Made by a program: the position numbers and the translations under genes. From Silanimonas sp. (GTDB lineage: Bacteria > Pseudomonadota > Gammaproteobacteria > Xanthomonadales > Xanthomonadaceae): a stretch of 64,000 bases of DNA. The stretch lies in contig NZ_JAPZQK010000008.1 of NCBI RefSeq assembly GCF_027530345.1, positions 186,001 to 250,000 of the forward strand, given 5' to 3'. Under the pieces are notes generated by a model. The model was not told the origin of the DNA and did not search any database. It saw only the letters and a program-made list of their open reading frames with translations. Positions 38,252 to 46,962 of this stretch are shown here, piece by piece (the stretch's first letter is position 1; each line of letters opens with the position of its first letter).

Positions 38252-38725
38252 ATGAGCACCGAGCTGAACGATATCCGAGGCGTGATGATCGCCGTGGGCG
38301 GTGGTGGTCGCCTGCTGCTGCCGAACGCGAACGTGGCGGAAGTGATCTCGTACTCCGAACCGGAGCGTGTCGACGCCGCGCCCGAGTGGCTGCTGGGCGT
38401 GGCGCGCTGGCGCGGTTGGCGCCTGCCGGTGCTGAGCTTCCCGCAGCTGGTGGGCTGGCCGTCCGAGACCGTGCAACTCGGCGCCAAGCTCGCCGTCTTG
38501 AAGGCGCTGGGCGGCAATCCGCGCCTGCCGTACTTCGCCGTGGTGTCGTCGGGCTTCCCGCGACTCGTCAGCGTCTCGCGCGAGCGCCTGTTGCCCGTCG
38601 AGGACATGCGTGAGCACCCGCTCGGCGTGCAGGCGCGCGTGCAACTCGGCGAGGACATCGCCGTGATTCCCGACCTGATGACGGTCGAGCTGCTCGTCGA
38701 CGAAGCGCTCTCGAAGGTCGCCTGA
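38252..38725 (+). CDS. chpC: CheW-like protein ChpC
   Basis: 157 residues, a single CheW fold: GVMIAVGGGGRLLLPNANVAEVI, then WLLGVARWRGWRLPVLSF with the typical GxxxWRG turn, and a VVSSGFPRLVSVSRERLL strand. In Pseudomonas ChpC is an additional adaptor that links other receptors to ChpA. Last gene of the operon, 25 nt after chpB, followed at once by a hairpin terminator. Confidence 0.88.
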   Translation: MSTELNDIRGVMIAVGGGGRLLLPNANVAEVISYSEPERVDAAPEWLLGVARWRGWRLPVLSFPQLVGWPSETVQLGAKLAVLKALGGNPRLPYFAVVSSGFPRLVSVSRERLLPVEDMREHPLGVQARVQLGEDIAVIPDLMTVELLVDEALSKVA

Positions 38726-38745
38726 CGAAGGGCTTCAGCCCTTCG
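38726..38745. terminator. Hairpin terminator between chpC and rlmM (convergent)
   Basis: Perfect 8-bp inverted repeat CGAAGGGC / GCCCTTCG with a TTCA tetraloop, starting on the nucleotide after the chpC stop. The rlmM stop lies 25 nt further on, so it may serve both strands. No long T-run. Confidence 0.6.
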
Positions 38746-38769
38746 CGATGCGCTTGAGGACCGCGCGGC

Positions 38770-39861
38770 TCAGCGCCGCGCGAAGACCGTGATCTCTTCG
38801 CGGTCGTGGTAGAGCTGGCGCGCGCGCAAAGCCTTCAACTCGCCGGCCTGGGCGCGGAACAGGTCGAGGCACATCACCGTCTCGTCCCATCGCTTCTTCA
38901 TCGGCAGCTTGAGGTTGAAGATCGCGTTGCGGCACCAGCCTTCGCGGAACCACTCGGCCATCCGTTCGGCGACGCGACGGGGCTGTTCGACCATGTCGCA
39001 GACCATCCAGTCGAGCGGACGCGCCGGCTGCCAGCGGAAGCCGTCCGCGCGCAGGTGCTCCACCTGCGGATGCCCGGCCACCGGTTCCTTCAGTGGGCCG
39101 TTGTCGACCGCGGTGACGCGAAGTCCCGCACGCACCAGCACCCAGGTCCAGCCGCCGGGCGCCGCGCCGAGGTCGGCAGCGCGAAGGCCGTCGCGCAGCA
39201 GCGTCTTGCGCTCCTCGTCGGTGAGCAGGGTGTGGATCGCCTCGTCGAGCTTGGCGGCGCTGCGGCTCGGCGCGTTCGGCGGCTGGCGCAGGCGCGGGAT
39301 GCCACCCGGCCACGGGCTGCTGTCCTCCACGCGCGAGAGCGCGAGCTCCATCCGCGTGCCGGAATGCACGAGCACGTGCAGGCGCGGCTTGCGCGCATCC
39401 GGCTTGTCGGTGAGCCAGCCCGGCTTGCGCAGTGCAGGGCGCAGGGCGTTGCCGAAGCCGCGGGCGAGGCCGGCCAGCTCGCGGCCCTCGTCGGCGTCGC
39501 TGTGCTCGACGACGAGGTCGCCGAAGCGCAGGGCACCGCCCGAGGCGGCGGCGACCGTTTCGCGGGTCGTCTCGAGCGCGGCCAGCAGCGGCGTGATGCG
39601 ATCGGTTGGATCGAGGCCGTCGAGCCGTGCAAGGCCGAGCAGCTTCTGCCGGGCGAATATCAGGTCATCGAACGCGAGCTGCCTCTCGAGCAGCGCGGCG
39701 CTGGCGCAGACGTAGCGCACCACGCCGCTGCCGCGCTCGGTGGTGGCATGCCCCCAGTGGTCGCGCTCGCCCGCACGCGCGGTGAGCTCGGCGGCGAGCT
39801 CGGGCTCGAAGCCCGGCCGGCAGTAGGCGAGCAGGGCCGGTTCGGGCTTGGCGGTGCTCAT
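38770..39861 (-). CDS. rlmM: 23S rRNA 2'-O-ribose methyltransferase RlmM (C2498)
   Basis: 363 residues, as in E. coli RlmM. An N-terminal THUMP-like region (about 1-200, LLAYCRPGFEPELAAEL) precedes a Rossmann methyltransferase domain with ADLGAAPGGWTW near 225, and the K-D-K-E catalytic set: Lys in SAAKLDEA, Asp in VCDMVEQ, Lys in NLKLPMKKR, Glu in EEITVF at the end. The enzyme methylates C2498 of 23S rRNA before subunit assembly (established). Last gene of a minus-strand unit with glnS; 4 nt separate it from the deaminase. Confidence 0.95.
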   Translation of the reverse strand: MSTAKPEPALLAYCRPGFEPELAAELTARAGERDHWGHATTERGSGVVRYVCASAALLERQLAFDDLIFARQKLLGLARLDGLDPTDRITPLLAALETTRETVAAASGGALRFGDLVVEHSDADEGRELAGLARGFGNALRPALRKPGWLTDKPDARKPRLHVLVHSGTRMELALSRVEDSSPWPGGIPRLRQPPNAPSRSAAKLDEAIHTLLTDEERKTLLRDGLRAADLGAAPGGWTWVLVRAGLRVTAVDNGPLKEPVAGHPQVEHLRADGFRWQPARPLDWMVCDMVEQPRRVAERMAEWFREGWCRNAIFNLKLPMKKRWDETVMCLDLFRAQAGELKALRARQLYHDREEITVFARR

Positions 39862-39865
39862 CGGC

Positions 39866-40423
39866 TCAATAGACCTTGCCGGCGCGGCCGTACTCGGCGA
39901 GCACGGCGCAGGCCTCGTTGCGGCGCAGGTCGGTGACGACGGCGATGCCGCGCTTCACCAGCTCCCCTTGCCAGTCCGCGGGCAGGGGGCCTTCGTCGAA
40001 GCCCGCCAGCGATTCCACGTCCTCGGCACGGGCGCCGATCAGCAGCCGATCGATGCCGGCCCAGACGCTGGCGCCGTAGCACATGCAGCAGGGCTGCGAG
40101 GACGTGGCCAGGGTGATCGGGCCGCGCTCGGCGTTGAGGCGGAACTGCTGTACGCGCTGCTGGCTGGTGGCGAAGGCCATCATCTCGGCGTGCGCGATCG
40201 AGGTGCTGTGCGGCACCACGCGGTTCACGCCGACGCCGATCAAGCGGCCTTCCGGCGAGAACACGGCGGCGCCGAAGGGACCGCCGCTGCCGTGCTCGAC
40301 GTTCAAGGCCGAGAGGCGGATCGCCAGCGCCATCTTGGCGTCGTCATCGGCGTAGTCGGCCGAGGCATCGACGGCCTCGTGCACCCATGCGGGCAGCGTG
40401 AGGTGCACTTGCGCGTAAAGCAT
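39866..40423 (-). CDS. Nucleoside/nucleobase deaminase (CDA fold)
   Basis: 185 residues. Zinc-site motifs of the cytidine-deaminase superfamily: HAEMMA near residue 78, with the proton-shuttling Glu, and PCCMC near 112 supplying two Cys ligands. The upstream region GGPFGAAVFSPEGRLIGVGVN is typical of guanine/tRNA-adenosine deaminase-like enzymes. The true substrate (guanine, a modified nucleoside, or tRNA) cannot be decided; a canonical TadA is smaller and has a different C-terminus. Its ATG shares one nucleotide with the stop of the Cys-rich lipoprotein gene (TGATG). Confidence 0.85.
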   Translation of the reverse strand: MLYAQVHLTLPAWVHEAVDASADYADDDAKMALAIRLSALNVEHGSGGPFGAAVFSPEGRLIGVGVNRVVPHSTSIAHAEMMAFATSQQRVQQFRLNAERGPITLATSSQPCCMCYGASVWAGIDRLLIGARAEDVESLAGFDEGPLPADWQGELVKRGIAVVTDLRRNEACAVLAEYGRAGKVY

Positions 40424-40857
40424 CAGCGCACGGCCTCGCCACTGGTGGCTGGGCCGGCTTCGCAGCGGCCCTCGACGCAGGTGCAGCCTTGGATGTCGCG
40501 GAAGCCGCAGACCGACTGCATGTCGTTCTTCGCGCACTCGGCCTTCACCTGCTCGGGGAAGGTCGGACTGTCCTTGTTGACGCAGGCCGGGTAGTAGCCG
40601 CAGCAATTGCCCACGTCCTTGACGGCGCAGTCGGCGTCGGTGGTGCAGGAGTAGTCCACCTCACCGGGCTTGCCGGCCTCGGTTTCAGGCACGGGTGCGC
40701 TCGAAACGGGCTGCTCGATCAGCGGCTTGCCGCTCGCGTCGGTGGCGGCACTGCCGTTGCCCGACGTTGTGCTGCCGCAGGCGCCCAAGACAAAGGCGCC
40801 GAAGGCGACGGTGAGCGCGAAGGCGAGATGGCGGAGCGATCGGGGGGGCTGCTGCAT
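40423..40857 (-). CDS. Small cysteine-rich lipoprotein
   Basis: 144 residues. Signal peptide with lipobox VLGAC (lipidation at about Cys27), a Ser/Gly/Thr-rich linker, and a C-terminal half with ten further Cys including a CC pair and CTC, which suggests a disulfide-knotted small domain exposed to the periplasm. The spacing (CTTDADC, NCCGYYPAC, CGFRDIQGCTCVEGRC) resembles small secreted disulfide-rich modules, but I do not recognise a family. It starts 2 nt after the glnS stop and is coupled to the deaminase. Confidence 0.75.
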   Translation of the reverse strand: MQQPPRSLRHLAFALTVAFGAFVLGACGSTTSGNGSAATDASGKPLIEQPVSSAPVPETEAGKPGEVDYSCTTDADCAVKDVGNCCGYYPACVNKDSPTFPEQVKAECAKNDMQSVCGFRDIQGCTCVEGRCEAGPATSGEAVR

Positions 40858-40858
40858 G

Positions 40859-42601
40859 TCAGGCTCCTTTCGCGGCCCAGCTGTCGCGCAGGGTCACGGT
40901 GCGGTTGAACACTGGTCGTTCGGCCGCATGGTCGTAACGCTCGGCGGCGAAATAGCCGAGGCGCTCGAACTGCACGGCGGATTCGTTGGCCAGCACGGCG
41001 GCGGCGGGCTCGATGTATCCGGTGACCACGCGAACGGAATCCGGATTCAGATGGTCGCGGTAGGTCTTTCCGCCCTCGTCGTTGTCCGGGTTCTCGACCG
41101 AGAACAGACGGTCGTAGAGGCGGACCTCGGCCTTGATGCCAGCGTTCCCGCAGACCCAATGGATGGTGCCCTTCACCTTGCGGTTGGCGCCCTCCATGCC
41201 CGGCCGGCTTTCCGGGTCGAGCGTGCAGTGCAGCTCGACGACGGCGTCACCGTCCTTGATGACCGCGTCGCACTTCAGGATGCCGGCGCCGCGCAGGCGC
41301 ACTTCGCCGCCGGGCACGAGGCGATGGAAGCCCTTCACCGGCGTTTCCATGAAGTCCTCGCGTTCGATCCACAGCGCGTTCGAGAACGGCACGTCGCGCT
41401 GGCCCTTGCTCTCGTCCTTCGGGTGGTTGGCGAAGCGGAGCGTCTCGCGGTGGCCTTCGGGCAGGTTGGTGATCGTGACCTTGATCGGGTCGATCACCGC
41501 CATGCGGCGCTCGGCCTTGGCATCAAGCACGTCGCGGATGCAGCCCTCGAACACCGAGAAGTCGATGACCGAGTTCTGCTTGGAGATGCCCACGCGCTCG
41601 GCCAGCAGGTGCAGGGCCTCGGGCGGCACGCCGCGGCGGCGGATGCCCTGCAGCGTCGGCATGCGCGGGTCGTCCCAGCCGGCAACCAGCCTCTCGTTGA
41701 CCAGCGCGAGCAGCTTGCGCTTGCTCATCACGGTGTAGTTGATGTTGAGGCGCGAGAACTCGATCTGACGCGGCTTGGCGGCTTCGTTCGGCACGCCCTT
41801 GTCAGTGAGCGGCTTCAGCAGTTCGGGACGTTCGTGCAGGCGAACATGGTCCACGGCCCAGTCGTACAGCGGTCGGTGGTCCTCGAATTCCAGCGTGCAC
41901 AGCGAGTGGGTGATGCCCTCGATGGCGTCCGACAGTGCGTGCGCGTAGTCGTACATCGGGTAGATCGGCCAAGCGTCGCCCGTGGCCTGGTGGCTCACCT
42001 TCTTGATGCGATACAGCGCCGGGTCGCGCAGGTTGATGTTGCCCGAAGCCATGTCGATCTTCGCGCGCAGCGTACGGGCACCGTCTGCGAACTCGCCCGC
42101 CCTCATCCGACGGAAGAGATCAAGATTCTCCTCGACGCTGCGATTGCGGAACGGCGATTCGCGGCCCGGCTCGGTGAGGCTGCCGCGGTACTGGCGCACT
42201 TCTTCGGCCGATAGGTCGCAGACGAAGGCCTTGCCGTCGCGGATCAGCTGCTCGGCGGCGAGGTAGAGCACCTCGAAGTAGTCCGAGGCATGGCGCAGCT
42301 CGTGCCACTCGAAGCCGAGCCAGCGCACGTCGGCCTTGATGGCCTCGACGTACTCGAGGTCTTCCTTCTCGGGGTTGGTGTCGTCGAATCGCAGGTTGCA
42401 GTGCCCGCCGAACTCGGCGGCGATGCCGAAGTTCAGGCAGATCGACTTGGAGTGCCCGAGGTGCAAATAGCCGTTGGGCTCCGGCGGGAAGCGGGTGTTG
42501 ATGTGGCCGTGCTTCCCGCTGGCGAGGTCCTCGCGGACGATGTTGCGGATGAAGTCGGTGCGGGCCGGGGTGGCCTCGGCCGCGGTGGACGGTTCGCTCA
42601 T
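40859..42601 (-). CDS. glnS: Glutaminyl-tRNA synthetase
   Basis: 580 residues (E. coli 554). Class I synthetase signatures: HLGH at residues 47-50, with [12 protein letters not shown] around it, and VMSKRKL (KMSKS loop) near 290. The C-terminal anticodon-binding beta-barrels follow ([20 protein letters not shown]). It charges tRNA-Gln. First gene of a minus-strand unit continuing with the Cys-rich lipoprotein, the deaminase and rlmM. A TAGACT -10 sits upstream. Confidence 0.97.
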   Translation of the reverse strand: MSEPSTAAEATPARTDFIRNIVREDLASGKHGHINTRFPPEPNGYLHLGHSKSICLNFGIAAEFGGHCNLRFDDTNPEKEDLEYVEAIKADVRWLGFEWHELRHASDYFEVLYLAAEQLIRDGKAFVCDLSAEEVRQYRGSLTEPGRESPFRNRSVEENLDLFRRMRAGEFADGARTLRAKIDMASGNINLRDPALYRIKKVSHQATGDAWPIYPMYDYAHALSDAIEGITHSLCTLEFEDHRPLYDWAVDHVRLHERPELLKPLTDKGVPNEAAKPRQIEFSRLNINYTVMSKRKLLALVNERLVAGWDDPRMPTLQGIRRRGVPPEALHLLAERVGISKQNSVIDFSVFEGCIRDVLDAKAERRMAVIDPIKVTITNLPEGHRETLRFANHPKDESKGQRDVPFSNALWIEREDFMETPVKGFHRLVPGGEVRLRGAGILKCDAVIKDGDAVVELHCTLDPESRPGMEGANRKVKGTIHWVCGNAGIKAEVRLYDRLFSVENPDNDEGGKTYRDHLNPDSVRVVTGYIEPAAAVLANESAVQFERLGYFAAERYDHAAERPVFNRTVTLRDSWAAKGA

Positions 42602-42634
42602 GGCGCCTGGAAATGGAGACGGGGCAGACCGCGA

Positions 42635-42640
42635 AGTCTA
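42635..42640 (-). promoter_or_regulatory. -10-like hexamer for glnS
   Basis: TAGACT on the minus strand (AGTCTA on plus), 34 nt before the glnS ATG. Predicted start near 42627. It lies in the 84-nt gap that also contains the palindrome CCCCGCGCGGGG at 42661-42672, a possible terminator for the preceding gene. Confidence 0.4.
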
Positions 42641-42685
42641 CCCCGCCGGGCACCTCGTCGCCCCGCGCGGGGGGGGCGGGACGCC

Positions 42686-43036
42686 TTACTCGGTGAAGCG
42701 GAAGCTGGAGATCTCGCAGACGTCGATGCCGTGCTTGACCACTTCATCGCCGTCGCTGAACTCGGCCTTGAAGTCGAACTTGCAGTAGCCCGTACCGTCG
42801 TCGAAATTGATCATGACGGACTGGCCCGGCTCGAGCACCTTGTCGCCGAGGATGTCTTCTTCCCAGTCGGTGGTGCCGGCGTTCGAACCGAAGAACCGGA
42901 CGATGGTGTGGCTCGTCTCGTTGATGATGCGGACCCGGCGGTCTTCCTGGGCGCTCGCCGTGCCGCTGGCCAGGCCGGCGAGGGTGAGCACGACAAGGAG
43001 GATCGTGGTGCGGATGGCGGAGAGGTAGGACTTCAC
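42686..43036 (-). CDS. Small exported protein of unknown function
   Basis: 116 residues from GTG 43036, preceded by a strong GAGGAG about 8 nt upstream, which fixes the start. Signal peptide about 1-30 (cleavage near ASA-Q). The mature 85-residue protein begins RRVRIINETSHTIVRFFGSN and continues with the strand pattern SVMINFDDGTGYCKFDFKAEF. It has two cysteines that may pair. The NETxxxI-type opening resembles small beta-sandwich periplasmic proteins, but no family is assigned. 84 nt upstream of glnS on the same strand. Confidence 0.72.
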   Translation of the reverse strand: MKSYLSAIRTTILLVVLTLAGLASGTASAQEDRRVRIINETSHTIVRFFGSNAGTTDWEEDILGDKVLEPGQSVMINFDDGTGYCKFDFKAEFSDGDEVVKHGIDVCEISSFRFTE

Positions 43037-43220
43037 ACGGGGAACTCCTCGGTTGGGAGCCCCGATCGTCGCGTATTCGCCGCGTGATGGGGAGTCACTT
43101 CCTGTCAAAGGCCGGGGGTAGCCCGCGTTGCGGGGCGGCTGGGGCGATCTGTCAAAAGCCGTCAAGGGTCGCAGCCCTTCCGCTAGAGTGGGGTTTCTCT
43201 CCCGCCTGCTCCCGCCCCGC

Positions 43221-45425
43221 ATGCACGTGCGCCTGACCACCCTGGCCTTGGCCGCCATCGCCCTGCTGCTGCTCGCGGCGGTGGCGGTGGCGCCGGCCAT
43301 GCGCATGGATCTCGCGCGCAGCGGCGTGCCGCTGAAGGTCGCGTCGACAGCGGCGCCCAACGACGTGCCCCTGTCCGACATCCTCAGCGGGCGCTATCAG
43401 CCCGGGTTCTTCCCGGCGCTGGACGGATCGGTGCAGGCCGCGCCGCGCGCGGACCGCATCGTGTGGTTGCGCCTTCAGGCCAACGTGCCGCCGCGGGAGG
43501 CCGGCGAGCGCTGGTACGTCCGGCTCGAACGCGCGCCGGTGGATCGCGTGGCCGTCCTTCTGCCCGGCGCGCCGGAACGCGAGGTGGCGGAGGCCCGCTA
43601 TTTCCGCCTCGGCAGCTGGGATGCGCGTTGGCCCGACGGCTTCGTGTTGCCCTTGCCCGACGCGGTTGTGGGCGACGTGGCGCTCTACGTGCGCGTGGAA
43701 GGGAATGTCGATGCCGACCTGCGGCCGCAGCTGATCGACGGCCGCGTGCTCGCCGAGCGCGAGGCGGCCGCGCTGCGCCTGTTCGCGCTCGTCTACGGCG
43801 TGCTGCTGGTGTCGCTGGCACTGTGCGTGGTCCCGGCGGTGCGGCGTTCGGGTGCCGGCGGTTGGAGCATGGCCGCGCTGACCGCCGTCTCTGCGCTGGC
43901 CATCGCCCTGATCAACGACCACCTGCCGCTGCCGCTGCGTGCCGTACTCGATCCCTGGTTGGCCGGTGGGCTCGTCTACGCGGTCACCATCCTGATCGCG
44001 GGGGCCCTGCTGATCGTCGCGCGCCACCAGTCCGGGCTGAAGGCGAACTCGGCGACGCTGGCGCACTGGTACCACCGCTTCGGGCTCGTGCTGATCCTGC
44101 TGGCCTTCGCCGGCACCCGCGTTCCGCCCGAGTACGCCGACCTTCTGAGGCAGGTGGCGGAACTCGTCTGGTCGCAGGCGTGGCTGCTCGTGCTCGTGGC
44201 CTTCGCGCTGGACCGTCGCCGCCTCCGCTCGGTGCCGATCGCCCTGATGGCGCTGCTGATCGCGGCGCTGGTGGTGCGCGCGCTGGCCGCCGGTGGCGCC
44301 GTGCCGGCGTCCGCGCTCGCGCTCTACGGCTACCAGTTGCTCATCGCCACCTTGATGTTCGCGCTGGTCCTGCTGCCGTGGATGCGCGGCCTCCCCGTGG
44401 AGGCGCCGAAGGTCGCCGCCCCGGAGCCCGAGGTTCCGGTCGAGGAGCGCTGGTCGCGCGCCGAAGCGAAGATGGTCGCGGCCATCGACGCGGCGCTGCG
44501 CTACGGCGGCGGAGCGGAAGCCGACTGGGTGGTGGCACGCCGGCTCATCGAGACGCTGAAGCCGCTGCTGGAGGCGCGCTCCGTCGCCGTGGCGCGCTCC
44601 ACCCTGCACGGCGAGGACACGATCATCGCTGAGCCGGGGGACACCGAATCGGTCTACGCGATCCTGCTGCGCGATCGGGCCCGCGTGCTGCGCTCGCTGC
44701 TCCGCCTCGGCACCCCGCAGCAGCTCGTCCTGCCGATGGGCATCGATGGTCCGAGCCAGGTGGCGATGGTGCCGTATCTCGTCACCGAACGCGGTTGGAC
44801 CGCCCTGTTCGCCGAGCGTCGCCGTCGTGGCTTCGAGCCGGACGAACTCGCCCGCATCGAGATGATGGTCACCTCGGCGCGTCGGGTCGCGGCCAGTGCG
44901 CTCGATGAGCGCGAGGCGACGATCCGCGCCGATCTCGATCCGGTGCTTGACGTGCTGAACGCCGAGGCATTGCAGCGGGATTTGCGCACGGCCTTCGAGC
45001 GCTGCCGCGACAACAACGAGCCGATCGCTCTCCTGCGTGTGCCGCTGGCGGGCGAGGGCGGGTTCGAAGGGCGCGCCAAAGCGCTGATCGGAGCACTCGA
45101 AGTCCTCGATGCCTTGCCGTCCCACCTGCTGGGCCGTCCGGGCCCCGACGAACTGTGGATGGTGCTCCCCGGCCTCGACGTGCCGGCCGCGAGGGCCTTC
45201 GCCGAGGCCCTGCACCAGCGACTGTCCCCGGTCGCCGCGCCGGTGTCGGGGCTCGCGCCCGCGGGCAGCCGCCCCATGGTGGCCGAGTGGGTGATCGGCA
45301 TCGCGGCGATGTTGGTCGGCGAGCGCGTGCCGCGCCCGATGATCGAACGTGCGGGCGAAGCGCTCGATCGGGCCCGCGTGCCCGGAGCGCAGGCCGTCCA
45401 GGCCGTCGTGCCGGCGCTACACTGA
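43221..45425 (+). CDS. 7TM sensor (7TMR-DISM-like) with a degenerate GGDEF domain
   Basis: 734 residues. Membrane segment at about 5-26, a ~170-residue extracytoplasmic beta-sandwich (IVWLRLQANVPPREAGERWYVRLERAPVDRVAVLL) of the 7TMR-DISM extracellular type, and seven membrane segments at about 195-390. The cytoplasmic part has a GAF-like region (about 420-560) and then a degenerate diguanylate-cyclase domain: LDVLNAEALQRDL opens it, and the active-site loop is GPDEL (about 640) instead of GGDEF. Other c-di-GMP synthesis residues are also missing, so it is probably catalytically inactive and may bind a nucleotide or a partner. The ligand is unknown. Confidence 0.78.
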   Translation: MHVRLTTLALAAIALLLLAAVAVAPAMRMDLARSGVPLKVASTAAPNDVPLSDILSGRYQPGFFPALDGSVQAAPRADRIVWLRLQANVPPREAGERWYVRLERAPVDRVAVLLPGAPEREVAEARYFRLGSWDARWPDGFVLPLPDAVVGDVALYVRVEGNVDADLRPQLIDGRVLAEREAAALRLFALVYGVLLVSLALCVVPAVRRSGAGGWSMAALTAVSALAIALINDHLPLPLRAVLDPWLAGGLVYAVTILIAGALLIVARHQSGLKANSATLAHWYHRFGLVLILLAFAGTRVPPEYADLLRQVAELVWSQAWLLVLVAFALDRRRLRSVPIALMALLIAALVVRALAAGGAVPASALALYGYQLLIATLMFALVLLPWMRGLPVEAPKVAAPEPEVPVEERWSRAEAKMVAAIDAALRYGGGAEADWVVARRLIETLKPLLEARSVAVARSTLHGEDTIIAEPGDTESVYAILLRDRARVLRSLLRLGTPQQLVLPMGIDGPSQVAMVPYLVTERGWTALFAERRRRGFEPDELARIEMMVTSARRVAASALDEREATIRADLDPVLDVLNAEALQRDLRTAFERCRDNNEPIALLRVPLAGEGGFEGRAKALIGALEVLDALPSHLLGRPGPDELWMVLPGLDVPAARAFAEALHQRLSPVAAPVSGLAPAGSRPMVAEWVIGIAAMLVGERVPRPMIERAGEALDRARVPGAQAVQAVVPALH
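45418..45423 (+). promoter_or_regulatory. -10 hexamer placing a leaderless start for the GST gene
   Basis: TACACT spans the last codon of the upstream 7TM gene and lies 5 nt before the ATG at 45429. A transcript beginning 6-7 nt after the hexamer would start on the A of the ATG. There is no ribosome-binding site. Confidence 0.45.
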
Positions 45426-45428
45426 GGC

Positions 45429-46070
45429 ATGCTCCGGCTCGTCATCGGCAACAAGAACTACTCCTCGTGGTCGCTGCGGCCCTGGCTGCTGCTGCGCCAT
45501 TTCGAAGTGCCCTTCGACGAGGTCCGCCTGCCGCTCGACACCCCCGAGTTCCAGCAGCGCATCCCCGATTACTCGCCCACGGGCCGCGTCCCGGTGCTGC
45601 ACGACGGCACTCGCGTGGTCTGGGATTCGCTGGCCATCTGCGAGTACGTCAACGAGACCTTCCTCGAGGGCCGTGGCTGGCCGTCGGATCCCTCGCTGCG
45701 ATACCTCGCCCGTTGCGCCGCCGCGGAGATGCACTCCGGCTTCGGGCCGCTGCGTGCGCAGTTGCCGATGAACTGCCGGCGCACGCCGAACGCCTATCGC
45801 TGGAACGCCGATGCCGAGGCCGACATCCGCCGCGTGCTCACACTCTGGCGCGAGTTGCGTCGTCGTGCCGGCGGGCCGTTCCTGCTCGGCGATTTCGGCA
45901 TCGTCGATGCGATGTTCGCACCGGTCGCCATCCGTTTCCGCGGCTATGGCGTCGTGCTCGACGACAACGCGAGGCACTACAGCGGTGCGCTGTTCGCGTT
46001 GCCGGCGATGCGCGAATGGCAGGCCGCGGCCGAAGCCGAGACCGAGCGACTGGGCCACGATGCGCTCTGA
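45429..46070 (+). CDS. Glutathione S-transferase family protein
   Basis: 213 residues. Thioredoxin-like N-terminal half with LVIGNKNYSSWSLRPWLLL (catalytic Ser/Tyr region), the cis-Pro segment GRVPVLHDG and the glutathione-contacting WDSLAICEYVNE. The helical C-terminal half has LLGDFGIVDAMFAPV. It likely conjugates or reduces with glutathione; the substrate is unknown. Its stop lies 11 nt inside the EamA transporter gene, so the two are coupled. Confidence 0.9.
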   Translation: MLRLVIGNKNYSSWSLRPWLLLRHFEVPFDEVRLPLDTPEFQQRIPDYSPTGRVPVLHDGTRVVWDSLAICEYVNETFLEGRGWPSDPSLRYLARCAAAEMHSGFGPLRAQLPMNCRRTPNAYRWNADAEADIRRVLTLWRELRRRAGGPFLLGDFGIVDAMFAPVAIRFRGYGVVLDDNARHYSGALFALPAMREWQAAAEAETERLGHDAL

Positions 46071-46962
46071 CCGGGGTGCGCTGCTGGCGATGGCCGGCGG
46101 CGCCAGCCTGATCAGCCTGACCGGCATCCTCGTGCGCTACGCCGACGTGCCGCCGACCGTCGCGGGCTTCTGGCGCATGGCCTTCGGCGGTTCGATGCTG
46201 GCCCTCGTGCTGTTTGCGCTGAAGCGCTGGCGGCACGTGCCGGCCCGCGCCTGGCTGTTCTGCCTGTGGCCGGCGTTCGCCTTCGCCGCCGACCTGTGGC
46301 TCTGGCACCGCAGTATTCACGCGATCGGCCCCGGCCTGGCGACGTTGCTGGCGAACACGCAGGTGTTCTTCATGGTGGCGGCCAGCGTGCTGTTCTTCGG
46401 CGAGCGCCTGCATGCGCGCTTCGCGCTTGGCGTCGCGCTGGCCTTCGGTGGGCTCGCGCTGATCCTCGGCGATGGTTGGTCGACCTTGGCCGCCGAGTCG
46501 AAGGCCGGCGTGTGGCTCGGGCTGGCAACGGGCGTCGCCTATGCCGCGTACAACCTCGGGCTGAAACGCAGCCAGCGCGAGGCACCCCTGGCCGCCGAGC
46601 CGATCCTCGTCGTCTCGACGCTGCAATGCGCCGTGATGCTCGGCCTCGCCGGCCTCGTCGAAGGCGTGTCCTTCGCCATTCCCGACACCCGCAGCCTCGT
46701 CGCGCTGCTCGCGCTTGGGTTGATCGGCCAATGCCTCGGCTGGGTGCTGATCGGCCGGGCCCTGCCGCGCATCAGCGTGGCCAGCGTCGGCCTGCTCCTG
46801 CTGCTGCAGCCGCTGCTGGCCTTCGTGTTCGACGTTCTGCTGTTCTCGCGCCCGACGGCTACCCACGAGTGGATCGGCGTGGCCATGTCGCTCGCCGGCA
46901 TCTTCGTCGCCGGCCTGAAGCCTGCGGCACCTCAGGGCAACGCGGCGACCTCGCAGACGTAG
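46060..46962 (+). CDS. EamA/DMT-family transporter
   Basis: 300 residues with ten predicted membrane segments in two EamA repeats: first SLISLTGILVRYADVPPTVAGFWRMA, second starting at GVAYAAYNLGLKRSQ. Drug/metabolite transporters of this family export small metabolites; the substrate is unknown. ATG 46060 overlaps the GST gene. The last 31 nt overlap the convergent uncharacterised gene. Confidence 0.88.
   Translation: MRSDRGALLAMAGGASLISLTGILVRYADVPPTVAGFWRMAFGGSMLALVLFALKRWRHVPARAWLFCLWPAFAFAADLWLWHRSIHAIGPGLATLLANTQVFFMVAASVLFFGERLHARFALGVALAFGGLALILGDGWSTLAAESKAGVWLGLATGVAYAAYNLGLKRSQREAPLAAEPILVVSTLQCAVMLGLAGLVEGVSFAIPDTRSLVALLALGLIGQCLGWVLIGRALPRISVASVGLLLLLQPLLAFVFDVLLFSRPTATHEWIGVAMSLAGIFVAGLKPAAPQGNAATSQT

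Noticed and set aside
42669-42676. G8 run as a phase-variation tract
   Set aside because: It lies in an intergenic gap beyond the end of the small exported gene, not in a coding start or promoter core.
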